DNA from: Demequina sp. NBRC 110055
GTDB taxonomy: Bacteria > Actinomycetota > Actinomycetes > Actinomycetales > Demequinaceae
Assembly (NCBI RefSeq): GCF_002090135.1
Contig: NZ_BBRL01000004.1
Span: 372,001 to 436,000 of the forward strand
Direction of reading: 5' to 3'
Length of the DNA stretch: 64,000 nucleotides
Shown here: piece after piece, positions 43,550 to 51,347 of the stretch
How positions within the stretch are numbered: the first letter of the stretch is position 1
Layout: the number at the start of each line of letters is the position of its first letter
Position numbers and translations under genes: made by a program
Notes under the pieces: model-generated
Told to the model about the DNA's origin: nothing
The model's database searches: none
The model's input: the letters and a program-made list of their open reading frames with translations, nothing else

Positions 43550-46500
43550 GTGACGTACCTCGCCGCTACTGGCGGACTTCTGATCGCGCGCCACTCGGCG
43601 CCCACCCAGATCGCTGTCTGGGACAACGAGGACCCCGCTCTGCTACGAGCAGTCACGAACCTAGCGAATGACATCGCGGACGTCTGCGGCGCGCACACCT
43701 CGCTTGCGCCGACCGCCGACTGCGCACACATCGTCGTCGGCACCGTTCACTCCCCTCTCGTTCGAGCGGCGGTGCAGGATGACGACCTCGACCTTTCGGG
43801 TCTCGACGAGGATGGCTCCCCCAGATGGGAGGCCTACGTCATCCAGACCCTTGGGGAGCGGCTGTACGTTGTCGGTTCGGACCGGCGCGGTGCCATTTAC
43901 GGCGTGTACGACCTCGCTCGCACCTTCGGCGTCTCACCGTGGCGCTGGTTTGCGGACGTGCCCGTCCGCACAGCCCGAGAGCTCCGCGTGGATCGAGGGC
44001 GCCTCCGGCTTGAATGGCCGTCCGTCAAGTACCGCGGCGTGTTCATCAACGACGAGGAACAACTTGAGGCGTGGGCACGAGCACACACCGTTGACGGCAC
44101 TATCGGCCCCGAGCTCTACGAACGGGTGTTTGAACTGCTGCTTCGCCTTGGCGCGAATCATCTCTGGCCCGCCATGCACGTCAACCATTTCAATGGCGAT
44201 CCGCGTAATGGCGCGTTGGCCGAGGCGATGGGCATCGTGATCGGAACCTCCCATTGCGACATGCTGACCCGCTCCAACCAGAACGAGTGGGAGCCCTGGC
44301 TCGCCCAGCAGGACGAGCACGTGGAGTACGACTACTCGTTACCGGGACGCAATCGGGACATGCTGCGCGAATACTGGCGCGGCGGCATTCAACAAAACAA
44401 GAACTATGAAATCGGCTGGACTGTTGGGATGCGCGGCATCCACGACTCCGGCTTCGTGACCGCGGCGATCGATCGCGACGAAGCGCTATCGCCCGAGGAG
44501 AAGACGACCGCAAAGAGGGAACTACTCGCGAGGGTGATCGCCGACCAAATGGCGATGCTCGACGACGAGCTCGGGTGCGAGGCGGGCTCACGCCCGTTGA
44601 CGACCTTTGTCCCGTACAAAGAGGTGCTTGGGCTCTACGACTCGGGGCTCGACCTCCCCGACGACGTCACAGTCATCTGGGCGGATGACAATTTTGGCTA
44701 CATGAGGCGCTACCCCTCCGAGGCGGAACGTGACCGCTCGGGCGGTAGCGGGCTTTACTACCACTCGTCGTACTGGTCGCAGCCGCCGCGCAGCTACCTG
44801 TTTATCAACTCGATCCCCCTCGCTCATATGCGCAACGAGCTGCGCAAGGCGTGGGATCACGGAATCCGCACCCTCTGGGTCGACAACGTTGGTGCGATCA
44901 AGCCCCTCGAGCAGGACGTCGAGTTCTTCCTCCGCTACGCGTGGGAGGTGGGCAAGGAGACCACCACGGCGGACGTGCGAGGGTTCACAGAGAGCTGGAT
45001 CGACTCCCAGTTCTCCGGAAACCACGGGGCTGAGGTGGCCGACATCTACGGCACCTATGCCCAGGTCACGAATGTGCGCAAGGTCGAACACTTGACCTCG
45101 CGAGCGTTCGACCAGAGCGTTGATGGTGACGAGGCTGGACGCCGCTCCAGGACGCTCCGCGATCTCTACGATCGCGTGACTGCCGTCCTGCTCTCGCTGC
45201 CGGAGCCCGAGCGCGACGCGTTCTTCCAACTGATGGCGATGAAGGTGCACGCGTCTTATCTCTCCCACGCGCAGTTCGCGCACGCTGACCGTAGCCTCCT
45301 CGCATATGACCAGGGAAAGGCGCTCGCGGCGGACCGTCACCTGGAACTGTCGCGTTCGTTTGAAGAGCACCGACGACGCCTGATTCACCACTACAACACC
45401 GTGATGTCGGAAGGCCGATGGTCCGGGATCCTTACGCCAGAGAGTTTCGCTCCGCCCACCACGGCGCTCCACCCCGCAGGCAGACCAGCACTCTCCACGG
45501 GACCATCCCGGCTCGGCGTCGTCGTCTGGGGCGATGAAGAGACGTCGGCTCACCGGCGCCTCGAACTGTCTCCGCACGACGCGATGCCCAAGTGGATCGA
45601 GGTCTTCCCCACTGGTGCGGATCCGGTGCACGTGTCGATCGAGGCCGATGAGTGGATCGGTATCGATGCTTGTGACGGTCCCGTGACCCATGAGCGACGC
45701 CTCAACGTATGGCTCAAGGAGTCCGCACAGCTCGCCCGCACAGGCACGATCCGCCTGCGTGCCGCGGGCACAGCCATTGATGTCAGCGTCACCGCGCATC
45801 CGCCCGTGGCCGCGTCAGCAACGTCTCGCATCGAAGCGGACGGGGTCCTCGCGATCCTGGCCGACGAACCCGATCATCGGCACGCCACCGCGACCTCCTC
45901 GTGGGAGACAGTGCCGAACGCCGGTCGCCAAATGAACGCCCTGATGCAACTCGCGGGCAAGGGCGATCACCAAAAGATCGAACAGTGCGCTCGGATCGGG
46001 TACGACGTTCACACGACGACACCCGGCGCGCCGATCGCCGAGGTTCATCGATTCCCGACGCTCGACTCGACAGGACGCATCCGGCTCGCCATCGGCATCG
46101 ACGACACGCCTCCCATCCTTGTGGAGTCGCCCACCACCGACGAAAAGCGCGGCAACTGGTGGGACGCGGTGGTGGAGAACGTCGAGAAGCTGACCGTGCG
46201 TCTCCCCTACCTCATGCCCGGCGAACACACCATCTGGATCTACGGCATCGACGAGCACGTGGCACTCTCCCAGGTGGTGCTCTCTTACGCCCACCGTCGT
46301 CGGTCCGCGACCGGCCCACTGCCCGCTCGGCGACCTCACGACCCCCGGCCTGAGCCCGACCCTGAGCCGTATGCGGCCGATCTGGACGGCTTGGCGCGCG
46401 TCGCTCGTGACGTGTATCGCAACGCCGACGAGAGGCTCTCACTTCCTCCGGTCGTCTACGCACCCGCAGACTTCTGGTCCACGGACACGACGTTCAAGGT

Positions 46501-47158
46501 CCCGCCCTCACGCGACCAACCGGTGCTCGCCCCGGCGCGGTCGTGGCACGACCCCGATGGACGTAAGGACGTGATCGCGCACCTGGCCCGTGGCACTACC
46601 TGCGAATACCGCCCCGGCGCCCTCGCGATCGACGCGGCGCGCGCGCTCGTCAGCGACGCCGACGCCTACAGCACGATGAGCCTCGACACGCCAGTGATCG
46701 GCTGGCGACACACGCAATCGGAAACCGACGGCCGCGCGGGACTCGCGATGCACGTCGATGCACGCCGCCGTCGCTGGGACGACCCCGCGCTCGCGCCCGG
46801 CCTTCACTATCGCCTGGCCATCACGAATCCCGGGGATCACGACGTCTGGGCGCTCGTCAAGTACGACTCCTACGACGACGACGGCTGCTTCGTCGCTGTG
46901 GATGGCCAGGTACAGCCGCTCTCACACCAGCCCGCCGGGGGGTCGTTCTACACCTTCGGTACACAGCAGGTGTGGGTGTGGGTGTACGTCACCCGTATCT
47001 CGCTCACTGCCGGAGAGCACGTCCTCTCGGTTCTCGCACACAAGTCCGGTCTGCGGCTCGACCGCCTCTACCTCACGCTCGACGACGCATTTCCACCGGA
47101 CGATGCGCACTGGCCCGGCGACGTCACATTGCCGCCTCACGACGAAGGAACACGATGA
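43550..47158 (+). CDS. GH115 alpha-glucuronidase
   Basis: A 1202-residue enzyme of glycoside hydrolase family 115, which removes (4-O-methyl-)glucuronic acid from xylan and its fragments. Recognisable GH115 segments are KYRGVFINDEEQLEAW, LGANHLWPAMHVNHF, GTSHCDMLTRSNQNEW, VIWADDNFGYMRRYP and LWVDNVGAIKPLEQD. There is no signal peptide, unlike many secreted relatives, so it probably acts in the cytoplasm on imported oligosaccharides. The C-terminal ~350 residues add a beta-rich region. The GTG at 43550 was chosen where similarity begins; its stop overlaps uxaC by 4 bases. Confidence 0.9.
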   Translation: MTYLAATGGLLIARHSAPTQIAVWDNEDPALLRAVTNLANDIADVCGAHTSLAPTADCAHIVVGTVHSPLVRAAVQDDDLDLSGLDEDGSPRWEAYVIQTLGERLYVVGSDRRGAIYGVYDLARTFGVSPWRWFADVPVRTARELRVDRGRLRLEWPSVKYRGVFINDEEQLEAWARAHTVDGTIGPELYERVFELLLRLGANHLWPAMHVNHFNGDPRNGALAEAMGIVIGTSHCDMLTRSNQNEWEPWLAQQDEHVEYDYSLPGRNRDMLREYWRGGIQQNKNYEIGWTVGMRGIHDSGFVTAAIDRDEALSPEEKTTAKRELLARVIADQMAMLDDELGCEAGSRPLTTFVPYKEVLGLYDSGLDLPDDVTVIWADDNFGYMRRYPSEAERDRSGGSGLYYHSSYWSQPPRSYLFINSIPLAHMRNELRKAWDHGIRTLWVDNVGAIKPLEQDVEFFLRYAWEVGKETTTADVRGFTESWIDSQFSGNHGAEVADIYGTYAQVTNVRKVEHLTSRAFDQSVDGDEAGRRSRTLRDLYDRVTAVLLSLPEPERDAFFQLMAMKVHASYLSHAQFAHADRSLLAYDQGKALAADRHLELSRSFEEHRRRLIHHYNTVMSEGRWSGILTPESFAPPTTALHPAGRPALSTGPSRLGVVVWGDEETSAHRRLELSPHDAMPKWIEVFPTGADPVHVSIEADEWIGIDACDGPVTHERRLNVWLKESAQLARTGTIRLRAAGTAIDVSVTAHPPVAASATSRIEADGVLAILADEPDHRHATATSSWETVPNAGRQMNALMQLAGKGDHQKIEQCARIGYDVHTTTPGAPIAEVHRFPTLDSTGRIRLAIGIDDTPPILVESPTTDEKRGNWWDAVVENVEKLTVRLPYLMPGEHTIWIYGIDEHVALSQVVLSYAHRRRSATGPLPARRPHDPRPEPDPEPYAADLDGLARVARDVYRNADERLSLPPVVYAPADFWSTDTTFKVPPSRDQPVLAPARSWHDPDGRKDVIAHLARGTTCEYRPGALAIDAARALVSDADAYSTMSLDTPVIGWRHTQSETDGRAGLAMHVDARRRRWDDPALAPGLHYRLAITNPGDHDVWALVKYDSYDDDGCFVAVDGQVQPLSHQPAGGSFYTFGTQQVWVWVYVTRISLTAGEHVLSVLAHKSGLRLDRLYLTLDDAFPPDDAHWPGDVTLPPHDEGTR

Positions 47159-48573
47159 CGCCATCCTGGACTCTTCGAGCCGATCGCGCTCTGCCGTCGG
47201 ATCCCGAGGTGCGCCCGATCGCGCGGGAGATCTACACAACGATCGCGGACCTCCCGATCCGTTCGATGCACGGCCACGTCGACGTAACGGTCCTTGCGCG
47301 CGACGAAGCGTTTGGAAACCCGGCCGAGGTGCTGGTGACGCCCGACCACTACCTGACGCGCATGCTCGTCTCTCAGGGACAGTCGCTGGTGTCCCTTGGC
47401 GTACTCGACCGGGCGACGAACACCAAGGAGCAAGATCCCCGCGAGATCTTTCGCCGGTTCGCCGAGGGGTGGCACCTGTTCCGCGGGACCCCAACCAAGC
47501 TGTGGATGGAGCACGTGCTCGTCGAGGTATTCGGTGTGCAGGAGAGGCTGTCCGGCGAGACCGCCGATGCGGCGTATGACCTCATTTCCGACGCGTTGAA
47601 AACGGACGCCTTCCGCCCGCGGGCACTCCTTGATCGGTTTCGGATCACGAAGCTGGCGACGACAGACGGCGCGGCCGACTCGTTGGCACACCACCATCGG
47701 ATCGCGGAGGATCTCGGCGAAGGCCGCATTGTCCCCACGTTCCGCCCCGATCCCTTCCTCGTGCTCGACGCCCCTGGGTGGAGAACTCAGATCCACGCTC
47801 TCGCTGAGGCCTGCGGCACAACGGTCGAGACCTACGCGGGATACATCAGCGCCCTCGAGATGCGCCGTGAAGCGTTCATCGCCGCAGGCGCCAGCGCAGT
47901 CGACATCGGGGTGACGCACCTCGACACGACCCCGTTGTCGGACGCCGAGGCGAGCCGCATCTTCGATGCGGCGCTCGCCAGCACGGTGACGCCACAAGAG
48001 GCGGCGGCCTTCTGTGGGCACATGCTGACAGAGATGGCTCGTATGTCGACGGAGGACGGTCTCGTGATGCAGTTGCACTCGGGCGCCCTGCGCAGCCACG
48101 ATCCTGCGGTGCGGGACGCCTTCGGCGCCGATGTGGGCTACGACATTCCCATCGCCATGGAGTTCACCCGAGCCCTGCAGCCCCTTCTTGCACGGTTCGG
48201 CCACCACCCTCGATTCACGCTCATCCTTTTCACCCTCGACGAGGACACCTACTCACGCGAGCTCGCTCCAATGGCGGGCGTGTATCCCGCAGTGAAGCTC
48301 GGCGCGCCGTGGTGGTTCCTCGATGCGCCGGACGCGATGCGCAGAGGCCGCGAGGCGGTGACCGAAACGGCAGGCTTCTACAACACCACGGGATTCGTCG
48401 ATGACACCCGCGCGTTCTTCTCGATTCCCGCTCGCCACGATCTTTCACGACGAATAGACGCCGGGTATTTGGCTCGCTTGGTGGCGGAACACAGGCTCGA
48501 GCTCGACGAGGCGATCGCCGTTGCATACGACCTGACCGTGACGCTGCCTCAGCAGGCATACGCACGCAAGTAG
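47155..48573 (+). CDS. uxaC: Glucuronate isomerase
   Basis: A 472-residue amidohydrolase-superfamily enzyme converting D-glucuronate to D-fructuronate (or galacturonate to tagaturonate). The N-terminal metal motif HGHVDVT, the TNTKEQDPREIFRRFAEGWHLFRGTPTKLWMEHVL region (several short blocks), LPTFRPDP-like VPTFRPDPFL, LHSGALRSHDP and PWWFLDAPDAMRRG are all UxaC features. The ATG at 47155 overlaps the GH115 stop, coupling glucuronate release to its first catabolic step. A 42-base gap follows before the convergent SDR gene. Confidence 0.93.
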   Translation: MTPSWTLRADRALPSDPEVRPIAREIYTTIADLPIRSMHGHVDVTVLARDEAFGNPAEVLVTPDHYLTRMLVSQGQSLVSLGVLDRATNTKEQDPREIFRRFAEGWHLFRGTPTKLWMEHVLVEVFGVQERLSGETADAAYDLISDALKTDAFRPRALLDRFRITKLATTDGAADSLAHHHRIAEDLGEGRIVPTFRPDPFLVLDAPGWRTQIHALAEACGTTVETYAGYISALEMRREAFIAAGASAVDIGVTHLDTTPLSDAEASRIFDAALASTVTPQEAAAFCGHMLTEMARMSTEDGLVMQLHSGALRSHDPAVRDAFGADVGYDIPIAMEFTRALQPLLARFGHHPRFTLILFTLDEDTYSRELAPMAGVYPAVKLGAPWWFLDAPDAMRRGREAVTETAGFYNTTGFVDDTRAFFSIPARHDLSRRIDAGYLARLVAEHRLELDEAIAVAYDLTVTLPQQAYARK

Positions 48574-48615
48574 TCACGAGCGAGCAAAGGCGCGACTGAC
48601 GGGCCCGGGCGTCAG

Positions 48616-49437
48616 CTACGGGGCTGAGACCATCTCCCGATAGCCGTCACGGTAACTGGGGTACTCCAGGTGGCCCACGTATTCGCGCAGGTACGCGCCG
48701 TCGAAGATGTTTCCCCGCCGCCCCGGCGTCTCGCTCTCGGGCGGGGAGGCCACCCCCATGAGTCCCGCGATGTAGTCGGTCACGTCTCCCAGCGGCGCAG
48801 GCGCGGCATCCACGGCGTGCAGCACCGCGGGCGGACGCTCGTCGACCAAGAGCGCGTGGAGGGCGCGCACCAGGTCCGTCTCGTGAATGCGGTTGGTCCG
48901 CGTCCCCGCGGTGATGGGGCGGCCGTCCCGCACCGTGCGCACCAGGAAATCGCGCCCCGGCCCATAGATGCCCGCGGGGCGCACGACCACGGCGCCGAAC
49001 AGGTCGATCGCCGCAAGCTCGCCCTGGCGGATCCGTACGGCACGCTCACTGTGAGGCTGGGGGACAGCGACCTCCATGATCGGCTGTGGCCCCTCCCAGC
49101 CCTCGAAGACGCCGGTCGATGACACGAAGATCGTGCGCGCTGGGTTAGCCGGCAAAGCGGCGCGCAGCCGCTCAAGTACCGCCGGGTAGCCGTCGGGATC
49201 GACGGAGGGCGGCAGGGTGATCACCATGGCATCGACCTCCGGGAGCGCCCGTTCCACGGGTGCCCTGAGATCCGCCGCGATCGGATTCACCGACGCCGGC
49301 AAGCCCGAGATGTCACGCCGGAGCGCCACCACCTCGCGTCCCTCGCGCCGCAGCCGCTCCGCGAGGCGTAGACCCAGCTTCCCGCAGCCCACCAGCAGCG
49401 TGCGCCGCGGCGCGGGCAGGCCCTGGGGGTCGTGCAC
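48616..49437 (-). CDS. NAD-dependent epimerase/SDR-like protein
   Basis: A 273-residue extended SDR-type protein with N-terminal dinucleotide motif VGCGKLGLRLAERL (GxGxxG variant), the strand FVSSTGVFEG, and VRPAGIYGPGRDF. It resembles YeeZ-like uncharacterised nucleoside-diphosphate-sugar epimerase relatives. The catalytic YxxxK is not obvious, so an enzyme role is uncertain. The GTG at 49437 has AGGAG immediately adjacent, an unusual spacing, so the true start may be slightly downstream. It follows the aldose epimerase stop by 3 bases, in the AraC-epimerase unit. Confidence 0.7.
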   Translation of the reverse strand: MHDPQGLPAPRRTLLVGCGKLGLRLAERLRREGREVVALRRDISGLPASVNPIAADLRAPVERALPEVDAMVITLPPSVDPDGYPAVLERLRAALPANPARTIFVSSTGVFEGWEGPQPIMEVAVPQPHSERAVRIRQGELAAIDLFGAVVVRPAGIYGPGRDFLVRTVRDGRPITAGTRTNRIHETDLVRALHALLVDERPPAVLHAVDAAPAPLGDVTDYIAGLMGVASPPESETPGRRGNIFDGAYLREYVGHLEYPSYRDGYREMVSAP

Positions 49438-49440
49438 CTC

Positions 49441-50340
49441 CTAGACCAGCCGCACACCCCAGCTGAGCGCGTGCGACTCGCCGGGCTGGAGGGTGATGAG
49501 GTCGTCCCCGGTGCGGAAGGCATCGGCGATGCAGGACATCGGCTCGATCGCGACGCCCGCGCGGCGGATCGCGTCCACCTGGTCACCCGTGCAGATCTGC
49601 CAGGCCTTGGCCTCGGAGTCGGCCCAGATCTCGACGGTCGAGCCGTCTGCCCAGCCCAGGCGCGCCCACGAGCGTCCGTCGTCGTCGAGGGTGGGCGCCA
49701 CCCAGGCGTCGTCGAAGCCGACCCCGGACAGCGAGCGCGGCTCACGAATGTCGAACTCTCCCGCGACATCGACCGCACCGGTGGGCAGCAGCCGCTCGTC
49801 GACGGTCACGTTCCGGTCGGCGGTGAGTTGCAGCGTGCACTCGTCGAGCGCGGTGCCGCCGGGCGCGAACCAGGGGTGGAAGCCCACCCCGTAGGGAAGC
49901 GCGGTGGAGCCGATGTTACGCGCCTCGGTCGTGATCGTGAGCCCCTCATCGGACAGCGTGTACGTGGTCGCGAGCGCGAGACAGAAGGGATATCCCGGGC
50001 TCGGCGCGAGGTCGAACGTGAGGGTCACCGAGGTGTCGGTGGCCGATGCCACCGTCCAGTATTGAAAGGACGCGAGACCGTGCAACGCGGTGCCACGGTC
50101 GGGCTCGGACACCGCGACCTGAAGATCCTCGCCGCCGAAGGTGTACTGGCCGTCGCGCAGGCGGTTGGGCCAGGGCGCGAGGACCATGCCGGCGAACGCA
50201 GGCGGGAACTCGTCTTCGCCGTAGGGAAGGACCACGTCGCGGCCGCCCACGATGTAGGTGCGCAGCGCGGCGCCCAGGCTGGCAATGGTGGCGACCTGGT
50301 CGCCGTGGGTGAGGGTCGTCTGCTGTCCGGTGAGGCTCAT
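49441..50340 (-). CDS. Aldose 1-epimerase
   Basis: A 299-residue galactose-mutarotase-fold protein. Conserved histidines are visible in TALHGLASFQYW (about 85) and GVGFHPWFAPGG (about 155), and the catalytic-type glutamate in VAIEPMSCIADAF (about 265). It interconverts alpha and beta sugar anomers. Position 53 bases after the AraC gene and near GH35 suggests a role with galactose-type sugars. Start ATG 50340. Confidence 0.88.
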   Translation of the reverse strand: MSLTGQQTTLTHGDQVATIASLGAALRTYIVGGRDVVLPYGEDEFPPAFAGMVLAPWPNRLRDGQYTFGGEDLQVAVSEPDRGTALHGLASFQYWTVASATDTSVTLTFDLAPSPGYPFCLALATTYTLSDEGLTITTEARNIGSTALPYGVGFHPWFAPGGTALDECTLQLTADRNVTVDERLLPTGAVDVAGEFDIREPRSLSGVGFDDAWVAPTLDDDGRSWARLGWADGSTVEIWADSEAKAWQICTGDQVDAIRRAGVAIEPMSCIADAFRTGDDLITLQPGESHALSWGVRLV

Positions 50341-50393
50341 AGGGCGAAACTACCGCGCCGTGAGGAGCGGCGCGTGCGCCCAGGGTCCCCTCA

Positions 50394-51260
50394 TCATCCC
50401 TTGCGGTGCGCGCGGTACGCGGAGGGGCTCAGCCCGTGGGCCTGCGAGAAACGCCTCGAGAAGTACAGCGCGTCGTCATAGCCCACGGCCGCGGCGACCT
50501 GGGCCACGGTGAGATCCGTCCCGTCCAGCAGGCTGCGGGCTCGGGCCATGCGTAGCGACGTCTGGAAGGCGAGGACCCCGCCGCCGGTCGCCTGGCGAAA
50601 GAGCGCGCCCAGGTGAGAGGTCGAGACGCCCACGAGCGCCGCCACCTCGCTCACCCTGACCGACCGTGCCGGGTTGTCCTCCAGATGGCCGATGGCGCGC
50701 TCGAGCGGGCTATCCGCGCCAGGAGTGAGGCGGTCGGCGGCGATCTGCGCGAGCATGCGCCACGCGGCCCCCGAGGCCATGAGCAGCCGTGCCGAGGTCG
50801 CTCCCGCCTCGAGCGCCGCGACCACCGCGTCCATGAGGCCGATGACCCGCTCGGGCCGGTTCAGCGCGATCACCGGCCGGTCCACCCCGGCGCCGGTCGC
50901 CGCGAGGAGCTCGGCCACATCGGCGCCACGCAGGTGACACCACCACAGCGTCCATGGAGCCGTCGCCGACGCGCCGTACCGGTGGGGCACCTCCGGGGGC
51001 AGCACCACGGCCTCGCCGGCGCCCACGGCATGCCGACGACCGGCGACGTCCACCCAGCCGGCGCCACGTGCACAGACCATCACGATCGCCTCGCGGGCGC
51101 CATGCTCCCGGGTCCGTCCGTGGCCGCGCGCCTCGGGGAACATCCCGGCATCCGTCACCACCAGGCGCCGCGTCACGGGGCGGGCAAGCGCCTCGGCCAC
51201 CTCGGGGCGTGGCACCACGCACAGTCGCTCGCTCGCGAACCCGTCGGGGATGGACACCAT
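50394..51260 (-). CDS. AraC-family transcriptional regulator
   Basis: A 288-residue regulator with an N-terminal cupin ligand-binding domain (about 35-150, including REHGAREAIVMVCARGAGWVDVAGRRHAVGAGE read in parts) and a C-terminal double helix-turn-helix (about 185-285: VSEVAALVGVSTSHLGALFRQATG and VAQVAAAVGYDDALYFSRRFSQAHGLSPSAYR, each as shorter motifs). The ATG at 51260 has AGG at suitable spacing; an ATG at 51275 is possible. It is divergent from the GH35 operon, which it probably activates through CCATG repeats in the gap. Confidence 0.88.
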   Translation of the reverse strand: MVSIPDGFASERLCVVPRPEVAEALARPVTRRLVVTDAGMFPEARGHGRTREHGAREAIVMVCARGAGWVDVAGRRHAVGAGEAVVLPPEVPHRYGASATAPWTLWWCHLRGADVAELLAATGAGVDRPVIALNRPERVIGLMDAVVAALEAGATSARLLMASGAAWRMLAQIAADRLTPGADSPLERAIGHLEDNPARSVRVSEVAALVGVSTSHLGALFRQATGGGVLAFQTSLRMARARSLLDGTDLTVAQVAAAVGYDDALYFSRRFSQAHGLSPSAYRAHRKG

Positions 51261-51275
51261 CCAAGCCTGGCACAT

Positions 51276-51315
51276 GCCATGGTTTTGTCCATGTTTTACC
51301 GCTCAACATCCATGG
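51276..51315. promoter_or_regulatory. CCATG direct repeats, probable AraC-type operator
   Basis: TCCATG occurs at 51288-51293 and 51309-51314, exactly 21 bases (two helical turns) apart, with a third GCCATG at 51276-51281. Tandem half-sites on one face of the helix are typical of AraC-family activators. They lie in the 87-base gap between the AraC gene and the GH35 gene. Confidence 0.5.
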
Positions 51316-51347
51316 AAACGACCCCGCAATCTCCATAGCCTGGTTCC

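Noticed and set aside
44588-45799. 403-codon minus-strand open frame inside GH115
   Set aside because: Antisense to a strong GH115 match with no independent motifs.
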